64,000 nt of DNA, taken from NCBI GenBank assembly GCA_028244835.1, contig JAOKBJ010000001.1, positions 124,001-188,000 on the forward strand, written 5' to 3'. The stretch is from Methylophilaceae bacterium. Lineage in GTDB: Bacteria > Pseudomonadota > Gammaproteobacteria > Burkholderiales > Methylophilaceae. The notes below the pieces were generated by a model. That model ran no database searches. It saw only the letters and a list, made by a program, of their open reading frames with translations, and was not told the DNA's origin. Below, one piece after another: positions 48,775-58,458 of this stretch. Made by a program: the position numbers and the translations under genes. Within the stretch, counting starts at the first letter, position 1. Each line of letters opens with the position of its first letter.

Positions 48775-49794
48775 ATGTCATATACCGTAACTTTAAAAGC
48801 CTCAGGAAAAACATTTCAAGCCAAGCCAAGCCAAACTATTTTAGAAGCAGCTGCAAATGCTGGAATCACCATTCCTTATGGTTGCAGAAGTGGTATGTGT
48901 GGTTCATGCAAGGGGAAATTAGTTTCGGGAGATGTAATGTTGGAAGATTATCAAGAATCAGCTCTCACAGAACAAGAAAAATCAGATGGGTTAATACTAT
49001 GTTGCAAAGCCTTAGCTACAGAAAGTATTACTATTGACATTAGAGAAGGTGAAGAGGAGGACATAATTAAGTCAAAAGTGACACCAGTTAGGGTCGAGTC
49101 ATTAGAAAAGCTTAATAAAGATGTTATAAAAATGATGTTAAAACTTCCAGGAGAGGAGAGATTACAATTTAAAGCTGGGCAATATATCGAGTTTATTATG
49201 GCTGATAACTCTAGGAGAGCTTTTTCGTTAGCAAATCCACCCCATCAGTATTTACTTGAGCTTCACTTAAGATTAATTGAAGGGGGCAAATTTACCCAAT
49301 TCGTTTTTAGTGAAATGAAGGAAAAATCTATTCACCGTATTGATGCACCGATCGGCCAATTCTATTTACGAGAAAGTGAAAAGCCAATAATATTTGTTGC
49401 GGGAGGAACAGGTTTTGCTCCAGTAAAATCTGTAATTGAGGATATGATTTTTAATAACAATATTAACCGACCAATTTTCTTATATCGAGGCGTCGGTAAA
49501 TTCGAAGATTTATATATGCATGATCTTTCTTTAGAGTGGTCAAACTCAATAGATGAATTTACTTATATTCCAGTTTCTCAAAATCAGTCTAATACTAATA
49601 ATAATGATCAATTAAGAATCGGCTTAGTTCATCAAGCTGTTTTAGAAGACTTTGAATCTTTTGATAATGTTCAAGTTTATTGTTGTGGTGCGCCAGGGCT
49701 AGTAAAAGTTGCTTTCGAATCTTTTGTAAAAAAAGGGCTACCCGAAGATGAGTTTTTTGCAGATGCTTTTACTTTCGCACCACCAAAAAAATAA
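48775..49794 (+). CDS. 2Fe-2S ferredoxin-FAD-NAD(P) oxidoreductase (CDP-6-deoxy-glucoseen-reductase-like)
   Basis: This 339-residue protein has an N-terminal plant-type ferredoxin domain (IPYGCRSGMCGSCKGKLVSG, CCKAL: four Cys ligands C-x4-C-x2-C...C), an FAD-binding domain (RAFSLANPPHQ) and an NAD-binding domain (IFVAGGTGFAPVKS). This layout is called CDP-6-deoxy-delta-3,4-glucoseen reductase in databases, but that substrate is unlikely here. In Methylophilales it may serve as a general reductase, for example feeding a monooxygenase. It is 3 bp downstream of fxsA. Confidence 0.85.
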   Translation: MSYTVTLKASGKTFQAKPSQTILEAAANAGITIPYGCRSGMCGSCKGKLVSGDVMLEDYQESALTEQEKSDGLILCCKALATESITIDIREGEEEDIIKSKVTPVRVESLEKLNKDVIKMMLKLPGEERLQFKAGQYIEFIMADNSRRAFSLANPPHQYLLELHLRLIEGGKFTQFVFSEMKEKSIHRIDAPIGQFYLRESEKPIIFVAGGTGFAPVKSVIEDMIFNNNINRPIFLYRGVGKFEDLYMHDLSLEWSNSIDEFTYIPVSQNQSNTNNNDQLRIGLVHQAVLEDFESFDNVQVYCCGAPGLVKVAFESFVKKGLPEDEFFADAFTFAPPKK

Positions 49795-50571
49795 TTAATT
49801 ATTTTTAATTATCTCGACTAATGATTTTGCACTTAAATCGTTTGTAACAATGACGTCATCCAACCGAGATCCGTAGTTACCGTTTCTTAAAGATAACTCA
49901 ATTTTTTTATGGTTTACGATAAATTTAGTTTTATAGTCACTAATCCATTGCCCAGGATGACATTCAAGTTGGTATGCACTGGCATAGCTAGAAATTAATA
50001 TGAATATATTGGTACAATTTTTAAGTTCTTGGTTTAATTTTTCTTGTTCGATGGTTAGATAATTTCTGATATAACATTCACCATAATCAACTTTAGCGCC
50101 TTTTTCTTCAAGCATATACTTTAGAGCTTCACGACCATGTGTTCCTCGAATAATTAAAACTTTTTTATTTTGGATATCGTCAAATATCTTATTTTTAATT
50201 AAATGCTCAGAGTCGTAGTTTTCTTTGGGGCAATTTACACAAACATCAAATTCATTTTCAAATGCTTCTTTAGTTTTAGGCCCAATACTAGAAAAAACAA
50301 TATGGTTAGGCAATTTTATTTTAAGGTTTTTAAAGCGCCTAACAAAAGAATGAACAGCATTAGTACTTATAAAAATAATATGTTGGTAATTATTTAAATT
50401 GCCTAGAATGGAGTCAAATTTAGCATAATTTTCAAGAGTTTTAATTTCTGTTAAAGGGTAGTTTAGTAATAAAATATTTTTATTCGCTAACCCTTTAAAT
50501 AAAGTAATATTTTGCTCATAAGGTCTAGTAGATACGAGAGCAACATTTTTTTTTGCGTCATTTAAATTCAT
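49795..50571 (-). CDS. hemD: uroporphyrinogen-III synthase
   Basis: This 258-residue product has weakly conserved HemD features: VALVSTRPYEQN at the start, HIIFISTNAVHSFVRRF, VFSSIGPKTKEAF, KKVLIIRGTHGREALKYMLEEKGAKVDYGECY and ILISSYASAYQL. It closes hydroxymethylbilane to uroporphyrinogen III. It overlaps hemC by 4 bp, as usual. Confidence 0.88.
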   Translation of the reverse strand: MNLNDAKKNVALVSTRPYEQNITLFKGLANKNILLLNYPLTEIKTLENYAKFDSILGNLNNYQHIIFISTNAVHSFVRRFKNLKIKLPNHIVFSSIGPKTKEAFENEFDVCVNCPKENYDSEHLIKNKIFDDIQNKKVLIIRGTHGREALKYMLEEKGAKVDYGECYIRNYLTIEQEKLNQELKNCTNIFILISSYASAYQLECHPGQWISDYKTKFIVNHKKIELSLRNGNYGSRLDDVIVTNDLSAKSLVEIIKNN

Positions 50572-51488
50572 AAGCTTGATAAAATATCCTTTGCTCCCTT
50601 ATCAATAAGAATTTGACTTAGGGCTTTTCCGAGCTTATAAAAATCTGACTTTTCCCCTTTGGCTTCAGCATGGATAATCTTGGAGCCATCGGGTGAGGCT
50701 ACAAACCCATTGATAATTAGCTCATTGTCAGATATTGATGCATACGCACCTAATGGGACACTGCAGCTACCAGCAAGTGAGCGGCTCACTGTTCTTTCGG
50801 CTAAAACACATCTCGAGGTCTCATCATCGTTAAGAATTTTGAGTATTTTGCTAAGTGCTTCGTTTTCCGCAAGGACTTCAATCCCTAAAGCACCTTGCCC
50901 AACGGATGGGATGCTAATTGTAGTCTCTAAATATTTCTTAATCCGATTTTTTAAGCCTAAGCGAATGAGTCCTGCAGCTGCTAAGATTATTGCACCATAT
51001 TGTTTTTTGTCTAACTTGTTTAAACGTGTTTGTAAATTTCCTCTTAACGGCTCAATAATCAAATCAGGATATTTTGCTTTAATTTGACTTTGTCTCCTGA
51101 GACTTGAGGTGCCAATAATTGACCCTTTTGGCATATCATCCAGAGAATCAAAATTATTCGAAACAAAAGCATCTCTTGGGTCTTCACGTTTTGTTATTGC
51201 AATAAGCTGGAATTCATCAGGAATATCCATTGGCAAGTCTTTCATTGAATGTACGGCTAAATCAGCTTTTTTCTCTAATAAAGCTTGTTCGAGTTCTTTA
51301 ATAAAAAGACCTTTACCGCCTATGGTCGCTAAAGATTGATTCAGCAAAATATCACCTTGTGTTTTAAACCCTTTAATATTAATTTTAATATCAGGGTAGA
51401 GCTGAATAATTTTGGATTTAATGTGCTCTGCTTGCCACATAGCAAGAGGACTTTCTCTAGATGCAATTGTAATATTTGTGATTGTCAT
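50568..51488 (-). CDS. hemC: hydroxymethylbilane synthase (porphobilinogen deaminase)
   Basis: The frame is open from 51548, but the family start is the internal Met at 51488 (MTITNITIASRESPLAMWQA), giving about 306 residues. Conserved pieces: GGKGLFIKELEQALL, AVHSMKDLP, GTSSLRRQSQIKAKYPDL, and SRSLAGSCSVPLGAYA with the Cys that carries the dipyrromethane cofactor. Fourth step of tetrapyrrole synthesis. Divergent from argH. Confidence 0.96.
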   Translation of the reverse strand: MTITNITIASRESPLAMWQAEHIKSKIIQLYPDIKINIKGFKTQGDILLNQSLATIGGKGLFIKELEQALLEKKADLAVHSMKDLPMDIPDEFQLIAITKREDPRDAFVSNNFDSLDDMPKGSIIGTSSLRRQSQIKAKYPDLIIEPLRGNLQTRLNKLDKKQYGAIILAAAGLIRLGLKNRIKKYLETTISIPSVGQGALGIEVLAENEALSKILKILNDDETSRCVLAERTVSRSLAGSCSVPLGAYASISDNELIINGFVASPDGSKIIHAEAKGEKSDFYKLGKALSQILIDKGAKDILSSL

Positions 51489-51585
51489 TATTCTAGATTT
51501 TAGCACAGTGACTATTTGGAGATTAATCATATGATTCATGATTTTCATATATAATTCATTGAATTAATAGATAAAAAAAATTGAA

Positions 51586-52971
51586 ATGAAAAAAAATACA
51601 AAAAAATGGTCTGAAAGGTTCTCTGAACCCACAAGCGAAATAGTTAAAAGATATACAGCATCAGTTAATTTTGATCAAAGATTGGCGGTGTTTGATATTG
51701 AGGGCTCCCTTGCGCATGCAGAAATGTTAAAAAAACAAAAAATAATCTCTGTTACAGATTTTAATGCGATTACAAAAGGGTTAAAACAAATAAAAAAGGA
51801 AATTATTGCTCAGAAATTTAAATGGTCGATTGATTTGGAAGATGTTCATATAAATATAGAGAATAGATTAACGAAAATAGTTGGCGTAGCAGGAAAAAAA
51901 TTACATACAGGAAGATCTAGGAATGACCAGGTTGCGACTGATATGAGGCTCTATCTTAGAGAAGTTGTTGATTTAACTATCAACCAGATTAAGATTTTAC
52001 AAAAAGAAACCTTAAATTTGGCTGAAAAGCACATTATGACAATTATGCCAGGCATGACCCATTTACAAATTGCTCAACCTGTAAGTTTCGCCCATCATTT
52101 ACATGCATATTATGAAATGTTGGAAAGAGACAAGGCTAGGTTTGAAGATGCTAGAAAAAGAATTAACATTTTACCTTTAGGAGCTGCAGCATTAGCAGGG
52201 ACTTCTTATCCTATCGATAGAAAATTTGTTGCTAAACTTCTGAAATTTGACAGCGTAATGGAAAATTCTATTGATGCTGTATCCGATAGAGATTTTTTAA
52301 TTGAATATAATGCAAATGCATCTATTTTAATGACGCATTTATCAAGGTGGTCAGAAGAGTTGATTATGTGGTCTAGTCCATTTTTTGAATTTATTGAAAT
52401 TTCAGATAGTTTTTGTACTGGTTCGAGTATTATGCCTCAGAAAAAAAACCCAGATGTGCCTGAATTAGTTAGAGGCAAAGTTGGCAGAGTCAATGGCCAT
52501 TTACTAAGCTTACTTACATTGATGAAAGGCCAGCCACTTGCTTATAATAAAGACAATCAAGAAGACAAGGAGCCAATATTTGATGTAGCTGACACGATTT
52601 CAGATACTTTAACCATCTTTGCTGAAATGATTTCTAAGTTAACAATATTCCCTGATAATATGGAAGCAGCTGCTCTAAAAGGCTATTCAACTGCAACAGA
52701 CTTAGCTGACTATTTAGTGAAAAAAGGAATGACATTTAGAGAGGCTCATGGAGTTGTTGCAAAAGTAGTTAAGTTTGCTATTAATAAGCAATGCGAATTA
52801 TCTGAGGTTGAATTAAAATCCTTTCAAAAATTCAGTAAATTAATTGATAAAGATGTTTTTGACTGCTTGACTCTCAAAGGGTCTATTAAATCAAGAAAGC
52901 ACATTGGCGGTACGGCTTTTAATACTGTTAAAGCTGCTAATAAGCAAGCAAAGCAGAAGATGAAGAATTAA
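51586..52971 (+). CDS. argH: argininosuccinate lyase
   Basis: The 461-residue product shows [20 protein letters not shown] at the start, [51 protein letters not shown] and the signature [20 protein letters not shown]. It is the last step of arginine synthesis. It is divergent from hemC and followed after 9 bp by the DUF2721 gene. Confidence 0.97.
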   Translation: MKKNTKKWSERFSEPTSEIVKRYTASVNFDQRLAVFDIEGSLAHAEMLKKQKIISVTDFNAITKGLKQIKKEIIAQKFKWSIDLEDVHINIENRLTKIVGVAGKKLHTGRSRNDQVATDMRLYLREVVDLTINQIKILQKETLNLAEKHIMTIMPGMTHLQIAQPVSFAHHLHAYYEMLERDKARFEDARKRINILPLGAAALAGTSYPIDRKFVAKLLKFDSVMENSIDAVSDRDFLIEYNANASILMTHLSRWSEELIMWSSPFFEFIEISDSFCTGSSIMPQKKNPDVPELVRGKVGRVNGHLLSLLTLMKGQPLAYNKDNQEDKEPIFDVADTISDTLTIFAEMISKLTIFPDNMEAAALKGYSTATDLADYLVKKGMTFREAHGVVAKVVKFAINKQCELSEVELKSFQKFSKLIDKDVFDCLTLKGSIKSRKHIGGTAFNTVKAANKQAKQKMKN

Positions 52972-52980
52972 TAAGGGGTT

Positions 52981-53397
52981 ATGGTTAATTTCGTAGAGAT
53001 TGCAAGCGTTATACAAATGGCAGTAGCACCAGCTTTTTTATTAACTGGGGTAGGGGCTATTTTAGCAGTTATGACAGCTCGTTTAACAAGAATTGTAGAC
53101 CGCTTCAGAGTTTTAAACGAGGGGGCAAAAGGGGGGTCACAATACAAACAAAAAGAATTAAGTCTTCTAATGCTTCGTGGTCGATGGACTCACTGGGCTA
53201 TAGCATTAACAACAATTTCAGCTTTGCTTATCTGTATGTTAATTGCAATGATATTTATATCGACCGAAATTAGCTTTAATCTAGATCAATTTATATCCAT
53301 ACTCTTTATTATGGCAATGACAGCATTAATTTTTGGCCTTTTAAGTTTCTTAAAGGAAGTGGGGCTGTCAAAAAGTGTTATGAATATTAATGAGTAG
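52981..53397 (+). CDS. DUF2721 membrane protein
   Basis: This 138-residue product has the DUF2721 pattern: EIASVIQMAVAPAFLLTGVG, AVMTARLTRIVDRFRVL (a conserved RLxRIxDR loop), LLMLRGRWTHWAIALTTISA and a final pair of helices. Four membrane helices in total. Function unknown. Cotranscribed with argH by spacing, though no link is known. Confidence 0.8.
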   Translation: MVNFVEIASVIQMAVAPAFLLTGVGAILAVMTARLTRIVDRFRVLNEGAKGGSQYKQKELSLLMLRGRWTHWAIALTTISALLICMLIAMIFISTEISFNLDQFISILFIMAMTALIFGLLSFLKEVGLSKSVMNINE

Positions 53398-53457
53398 TGC
53401 ACACTTCAAAACAATATCATTTTCTGTTAGCGTAAATTTTAACTATCTCTGTTGAGA

Positions 53458-53859
53458 CTATCTGAATAGATTACTAAGGTTGTAGCCAGCCGCAGTGGTT
53501 AAGCTTAGTATTTCGTCAACAGATCTTTTTCCAGATTCTGATAATGCCCATAACATACTTGATCTTGTTCCTGTTCTGCAATAGGCAAAAATTGGCTTTT
53601 CCGCTGCATCATAGTGGTCGCTAAATTCATCAACATCGTTTTGTGATATTTGTCCTCCAATGACGGGCTGATGAATAAAATTAAGACCATTTTCAGTGAC
53701 TTTATCTTTAATACTTTTAACTGAAATTTGGTTATCTTCTTCATTATCAGGGCGATTACAAAAAATAGTTTTAAAACCTGCTTGTTTTAATTTTTCAATA
53801 TCTTCTTCAGTAATTTGATCAGAAACTATGTAGTCATCAATAATTTTATTTAACATCAT
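53458..53859 (-). CDS. dual-specificity-phosphatase-fold protein (TIGR01244 type)
   Basis: The 133-residue product contains ITEEDIEKLKQAGFKTIFCNRPDNEEDNQ and the catalytic loop FAYCRTGTRSSMLWALS (C-x5-R), as in the small TIGR01244 family (the beta-lactamase-hydrolase-like N-domain). The Cys and Arg are both present, so it should be an active phosphatase or sulfur-transfer-type enzyme. It overlaps hemW by 14 bp. Confidence 0.82.
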   Translation of the reverse strand: MMLNKIIDDYIVSDQITEEDIEKLKQAGFKTIFCNRPDNEEDNQISVKSIKDKVTENGLNFIHQPVIGGQISQNDVDEFSDHYDAAEKPIFAYCRTGTRSSMLWALSESGKRSVDEILSLTTAAGYNLSNLFR

Positions 53860-55018
53860 GGTCTTGGCTCCTTAGAAAAATTTGTAAAAGTTCGTTTAAA
53901 AAATTTTGCCCTAAAATAGTTGGTTTAATCCTACCATCAATTTGTGAGATGAGCTGTTTCTCTCTCGCAATCAATAACTCTTCTTTAATCTCATTAATAG
54001 GTAAATTAGTTCTATACTCAAAATTACTAATTTCAAATCCATTATTAAGCCTTAATGCGTTCATCATATACTCAAATACACGATCGTTATTAGTTAGCTC
54101 ATGTTCTTCTTTAATGAAGTTATTTTTATCAACTTCAGAGAGGTAATATTTTGGGCTTTTATGACAAGAATAACGAATTATGGAGTCTCCTGATGTTATC
54201 TTGCTATGAGCCCCAGCACCAATACCTAAATAATCTCCAAAATTCCAATAATTTAAATTGTGGTGACATTGGCTACCTTTTTTTGCATATGCAGAAGTTT
54301 CGTAGTGCTCAAAATTAGCATTCTTTAACCCATTACAAACTAGATCAAATAGTTTTGAACTATCATCTTGATTAGGAACTTTAGGGGGGTGTTTATAAAA
54401 AAAAGTATTAGGCTCAATTGTAAGGTGATAATAAGATACATGAGACGAGCCGATGTCTAATGCCATTTTAATATCATCGTTTAGTTCTGAAGGCGTCTGT
54501 TCTGGCAAGGCAAACATTAAATCAATATTAACTTTATCAAATAATTTGACTGCAAGTTTCGCTGCTTCATAAGCTTCTTGTTTGTTATGAATTCGTTCTA
54601 GTTTTTTTAAATGGGTTTCATTAAAACTTTGAATACCTAGAGACATTCTATTAATTCCAATATCTTTATACCCATAAAAATATTGTTTATCTACAGTTCC
54701 AGGATTTGCTTCAATTGTTATTTCACAATTATTTTCAAGTGTAAATTTTTCACGAATTTTATTAATAATTTTTTCAAACGCTTCAGGGCTAAATAAACTT
54801 GGCGTTCCTCCACCAAAGAAAATAGAATGTATCGGCCTTTGAGAAGAAAAATGAGTACTTTCTAGTTGCTTAATTAACGCATTTGTATAAATAATTTCAT
54901 TTTGTTTAATATCCTGTCCTTGAAATTCATGCGAATTAAAATCACAGTAGGGGCATTTATGGATACACCATGGGATATGAACATAAACAGATAGAGGAAT
55001 AGGATGCTTGTTAGACAA
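53846..55018 (-). CDS. hemW: radical SAM heme chaperone
   Basis: This 390-residue protein has the radical SAM motif CIHKCPYCDFNS near residues 18-29, plus FFGGGTPSLFSPEAFEKII, IEANPGTVDKQYFYGYKDIG, SLGIQSFNETHLKKLERIH and NYWNFGDYLGIGAGAHSKI. It lacks the extra N-terminal features of coproporphyrinogen dehydrogenase HemN, so HemW is preferred. It transfers heme to acceptor proteins. Confidence 0.92.
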   Translation of the reverse strand: MSNKHPIPLSVYVHIPWCIHKCPYCDFNSHEFQGQDIKQNEIIYTNALIKQLESTHFSSQRPIHSIFFGGGTPSLFSPEAFEKIINKIREKFTLENNCEITIEANPGTVDKQYFYGYKDIGINRMSLGIQSFNETHLKKLERIHNKQEAYEAAKLAVKLFDKVNIDLMFALPEQTPSELNDDIKMALDIGSSHVSYYHLTIEPNTFFYKHPPKVPNQDDSSKLFDLVCNGLKNANFEHYETSAYAKKGSQCHHNLNYWNFGDYLGIGAGAHSKITSGDSIIRYSCHKSPKYYLSEVDKNNFIKEEHELTNNDRVFEYMMNALRLNNGFEISNFEYRTNLPINEIKEELLIAREKQLISQIDGRIKPTILGQNFLNELLQIFLRSQDHDVK

Positions 55019-55038
55019 TGAGAAAAATCATAAATTAA

Positions 55039-55260
55039 TTATTTTTTTAATGGGCTATGAAGCTCATCAACCAACTTATGAAGTGTTTTCTTTAATTGGT
55101 CTTCAGATACCTCCATTAATAACCCGTCCTCAAAGGCATCTTGAGCAAGCTGTTTTAATTCGTCAAAATTTTCTTTCATAACCTTAATTTTTTCTGTGCA
55201 AGAGACAATTGAATTGTCTTCTCTAGTCCAAACTGGCCATTTATTATTTTTTTTATCCAT
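55039..55260 (-). CDS. small conserved-looking hypothetical protein
   Basis: The 73-residue acidic product starts MDKKNNKWPVWTREDNSIVSCTEK and forms mainly helices (MKENFDELKQLAQDAFEDGLL, EDQLKKTLHKLVDEL). I have no named family. It overlaps rdgB by 8 bp and is 20 bp from hemW, so it belongs to the rph-rdgB-hemW operon. Confidence 0.65.
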   Translation of the reverse strand: MDKKNNKWPVWTREDNSIVSCTEKIKVMKENFDELKQLAQDAFEDGLLMEVSEDQLKKTLHKLVDELHSPLKK

Positions 55261-55846
55261 ACAGTATCTTAAGTTTTTGTTTTAATTTTTGCAAAGCTTG
55301 TCCACGGTGACTAATTCTATTTTTTAATCCAGGAGATAGTTCTGCAGCTGACAAATCAGTTTTATAGTCCATAAAGATTGGATCATAACCAAACCCATTA
55401 TGACCTTTTCTCACATGCAAAATTTCTCCTTGCCATATTCCTTCAGTAATAATAGGTTGAGGGTCTGAGAAGTTCTTAATAAATACAATTGCACAATAGT
55501 AATGAGCACGCCGGTTTTCATTATTATTTAAATCATTAAGTAATTTATTATTATTATTTTCATCATTTCTTTTTTCCCCGGAAAATCGAGCAGAAAAAAC
55601 TCCTGGCCCCCCATTAAGTGCATCAACACAAAGCCCAGAATCATCTGCTATTGCTGGCAAACCTGTTTGTTCAGATGCAAATCTTGCTTTAACCAGAGCA
55701 TTTTCAATAAATGTATTAAAAGGCTCTTCACAAGATTTAACACCTAAATCTGATTGTGGAATAATTTCAATTGGCAGGGCTGAAAGAAGAGCTTTAATTT
55801 CTTCCAATTTTTTTTTGTTACTAGTAGCTATAACTATTTTTTTCAT
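55253..55846 (-). CDS. rdgB: dITP/XTP pyrophosphatase
   Basis: This 197-residue Ham1-family protein shows VIATSNKKKLEEIKALLSAL, PAIADDSGLCVDALNGGPGVFSARFSGE and GFGYDPIFMD, ending in SHRGQALQKLKQKL. It cleans the nucleotide pool of deaminated purine triphosphates. It follows rph by 4 bp. Confidence 0.95.
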   Translation of the reverse strand: MKKIVIATSNKKKLEEIKALLSALPIEIIPQSDLGVKSCEEPFNTFIENALVKARFASEQTGLPAIADDSGLCVDALNGGPGVFSARFSGEKRNDENNNNKLLNDLNNNENRRAHYYCAIVFIKNFSDPQPIITEGIWQGEILHVRKGHNGFGYDPIFMDYKTDLSAAELSPGLKNRISHRGQALQKLKQKLKILYG

Positions 55847-55850
55847 TTAT

Positions 55851-56564
55851 TTAAAGAATAAGAGAATTCTGTATAACAGTTAATTTTTTTATTCCTTGTT
55901 CAGCCATATCAATTAAATTATTCATTTCATCACGAGTAAATGCTACTCCTTCAGCAGTTCCTTGAATTTCAATGAATTTACCAGAGCCCGTCATGACTAT
56001 ATTCATATCAGTATCACATGTTGAATCCTCAGCATAATCTAGATCAAGAAGAATATCTGAATCTTTGACTCCAAGGGATATGGCTGCAATGGAGTCAATG
56101 ATAGGAGAATCTTTTATAATTCCTTTAGTTAGAATATTTTGTATGGCATCATGCAGCGCTACATAGGCCCCTGTAATACTTGCTGTTCTAGTCCCTCCAT
56201 CAGCTTGTATAACATCACAATCAATTTGAATTGTTATCTCTCCTAATTTTTTTAAGTCAATAATTGATCTTAAGCTTCTCCCTATCAATCTTTGAATCTC
56301 TTGAGTTCTTCCAGACTGTTTGCCCTTGGCCGACTCTCTTGCCATTCTTGTTGATGTTGATCTAGGAAGCATCCCGTATTCGGCTGTAACCCAACCTTGA
56401 TTTTTACCTTTTAAAAAAGAAGGAACATTTTTTTCAATACTTGCAGTACATATCACATGAGTATCACCACATTTAATAAGAACTGATCCTTCAGCATGCT
56501 TAGTGTAATTTCTTATAATCTCTATAGGGCGGAGCTCATTATTTTTTCTTTGAGATAATCTCAT
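55851..56564 (-). CDS. rph: ribonuclease PH
   Basis: The 237-residue product has the RNase PH fold and motifs [79 protein letters not shown] and [16 protein letters not shown]. It phosphorolytically trims tRNA 3' ends. It is first in a minus-strand operon with rdgB and hemW, divergent from yicC. Confidence 0.96.
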   Translation of the reverse strand: MRLSQRKNNELRPIEIIRNYTKHAEGSVLIKCGDTHVICTASIEKNVPSFLKGKNQGWVTAEYGMLPRSTSTRMARESAKGKQSGRTQEIQRLIGRSLRSIIDLKKLGEITIQIDCDVIQADGGTRTASITGAYVALHDAIQNILTKGIIKDSPIIDSIAAISLGVKDSDILLDLDYAEDSTCDTDMNIVMTGSGKFIEIQGTAEGVAFTRDEMNNLIDMAEQGIKKLTVIQNSLIL

Positions 56565-56691
56565 TTATTTCCTTTAGTTTAATTCGTTAAAAGTTAATTA
56601 TAATCTATTGATGTCTTTAAATATGAATGTTTATAACCATAATAGAGATTTGATTGTTAAAATAGGAAAAATATTTCATGAAAGAGTTATT

Positions 56692-57555
56692 ATGATTTCA
56701 AGTATGACAAGTTTTTTCTTTGGTGAACAGGAAACAGAATACGGTAATTTGGTCCTCGAAATCAAGACATTAAATAGTCGTTATTTTGACCTTCAATTAA
56801 AACTAAGCGATGACCTTAAAACCCTCGAACCAAAGATACGAAATCAAATTGTAAAAAGGATACGTCGGGGGAAAGCTGATTATAAAATTTACCTTAAGCC
56901 AATTGAGGACAATAATGTCCTAAAAAATATAGATTTTAGAGAGATAAAGGATTTAATTAAGACTTCCGAAAAAGTTTCTTCATTTCTTAAGTCCACTCAG
57001 CCAATTAACCCTCTTGAATTAATGAGTATCGCAGGGATTAAAAAAAAGAAATTAGAAATAAAAAGATTAGAAAAAGTTCTTTTAAAATATACTCAACAAG
57101 GGCTTGATAATTTAGTAATAGACCGCAAAAGAGAAGGGGCAAAAATAAGAACAATCATAATAGCTAAATTAAATTTAATTGAAAAATTAGTTCTCAAGGT
57201 AAAAAAGGTTATTCCACTAGTTATCAAGTCACATCAAAATAAATTAAAAGCTAAATTTAAAACTGCATTAATTGATGTTGACCAAGATCGTTTCAAACAA
57301 GAATTTCTAATTTTTGTTCAAAAAGGAGACGTAGAGGAAGAGTTAGATAGGTTGGAAGCTCATATATCAGAACTAAGAAGATTGTTAAATAAGTCTGAGC
57401 CTGTTGGAAAAAAAATAGATTTTTTAATGCAAGAATTTAATAGAGAAGCAAATACGATGGGGTCAAAATCTATTTCAATAGATATTTCAAAAATATCAGT
57501 TGATTTAAAAATTTTAATCGAACAAATTAGGGAACAAATTCAAAATATAGAATAG
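56692..57555 (+). CDS. yicC: YicC-family endoribonuclease-like protein
   Basis: An open frame exists from 56608, but the family's conserved N-terminus (MIxSMTxF) is at the internal Met at 56692 (MISSMTSFFFGEQETEYGNL), giving about 287 residues. Further matches: LEIKTLNSRYFDLQLKL, KPEPVGKKIDFLMQEFNREANTMGSK in slightly different form. YicC cleaves RNA, including small RNAs such as RyhB in E. coli. It is followed by gmk, the usual neighbour. Confidence 0.92.
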   Translation: MISSMTSFFFGEQETEYGNLVLEIKTLNSRYFDLQLKLSDDLKTLEPKIRNQIVKRIRRGKADYKIYLKPIEDNNVLKNIDFREIKDLIKTSEKVSSFLKSTQPINPLELMSIAGIKKKKLEIKRLEKVLLKYTQQGLDNLVIDRKREGAKIRTIIIAKLNLIEKLVLKVKKVIPLVIKSHQNKLKAKFKTALIDVDQDRFKQEFLIFVQKGDVEEELDRLEAHISELRRLLNKSEPVGKKIDFLMQEFNREANTMGSKSISIDISKISVDLKILIEQIREQIQNIE

Positions 57556-57560
57556 ATTAT

Positions 57561-58193
57561 ATGGAATCAATTAAGGGAAACTTATTCATAATTACAGCTG
57601 CTTCTGGGGCAGGAAAAACTTCTTTGGTTAAAGCTTTGGTGAATGATAAACCTAATATAAAAGTCTCTATATCGTTTACAACAAGAAATCCTAGAGTTGG
57701 TGAAGTGGACGGGAAAGATTATTTTTTCTTAGATGAGGTAAATTTTGAAAAGATGGTTGAGAACAATGAGTTTTTGGAGATGGCGAAATGTCATGGATCG
57801 CTCTATGGAACTTCTAAGTTAACAGTAAAAGAAGCACTTGATAAAGGCGAAGATATTATTTTAGAGATTGATTATCAAGGGGCATTTAAAGTTAAAAAAT
57901 TATTTCCAGACTCTATTAGTATTTTTATTATCCCACCATCAATTAGGGCTTTAGAAGATCGACTTCATAATCGGGGTCAAGATAGTGAGAAAGATATAAA
58001 ATTGAGAGTTGCTGCTGCAAGGAATGAAATGAGCCATTTGGACAAGTTTGATTATGTTACAATTAATGATAATTTTGAAAAAGCTTTGTTTGAACTTAAA
58101 AAAATTGTAAATTTTAATCCAGAAGCTTTGAAATTAAAAACAGAAAACCAAATTTTAAATCATAAATATTTAATTGATGAGTTAAAAAAATAA
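57561..58193 (+). CDS. gmk: guanylate kinase
   Basis: The 210-residue product shows FIITAASGAGKTSLVKALV (P-loop), ISFTTRNPRVGEVDGKDYFF (GMP binding), EIDYQGAFKVKKLFP and the lid region. It phosphorylates GMP to GDP. It is 5 bp after yicC and 18 bp before rpoZ, the yicC-gmk-rpoZ-spoT order found in proteobacteria. Confidence 0.96.
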   Translation: MESIKGNLFIITAASGAGKTSLVKALVNDKPNIKVSISFTTRNPRVGEVDGKDYFFLDEVNFEKMVENNEFLEMAKCHGSLYGTSKLTVKEALDKGEDIILEIDYQGAFKVKKLFPDSISIFIIPPSIRALEDRLHNRGQDSEKDIKLRVAAARNEMSHLDKFDYVTINDNFEKALFELKKIVNFNPEALKLKTENQILNHKYLIDELKK

Positions 58194-58211
58194 ATTAAAG
58201 GAAATATTTAA

Positions 58212-58424
58212 ATGGCAAGAATTACAGTTGATGATTGTTTAGAACAAATACCAAATAGATTCCAATTGACTTTAGTAGCTGCATACCGATCAAGGCAACT
58301 TGCAAATGGAGTAGATCCACTTATTGATGTAACTGGGTCAAATGATAAGTCTTCTGTTGTAGCATTAAGAGAAATTGCAGCTGGATTAGTTGGCCCCGAA
58401 ATTCTTAAAAAAAGCACAACTTAA
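58212..58424 (+). CDS. rpoZ: RNA polymerase omega subunit
   Basis: This 70-residue product starts [20 protein letters not shown] and contains [12 protein letters not shown], the universal omega pattern. It helps assemble RNA polymerase and contributes to ppGpp binding, in line with the RelA/SpoT gene that follows. Confidence 0.95.
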   Translation: MARITVDDCLEQIPNRFQLTLVAAYRSRQLANGVDPLIDVTGSNDKSSVVALREIAAGLVGPEILKKSTT

Positions 58425-58458
58425 TAGGGTATTTTTATTAAATATCATGCTAATTTAG

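Noticed and set aside
51489-51548. Longer N-terminus for hemC
   Set aside because: The conserved start of the family is at 51488; upstream codons lie in the argH-hemC promoter region.
56608-56691. Longer N-terminus for yicC
   Set aside because: The family's conserved start MISSMTSF is at 56692; the extra 28 residues have no match and follow directly from the divergent promoter region.
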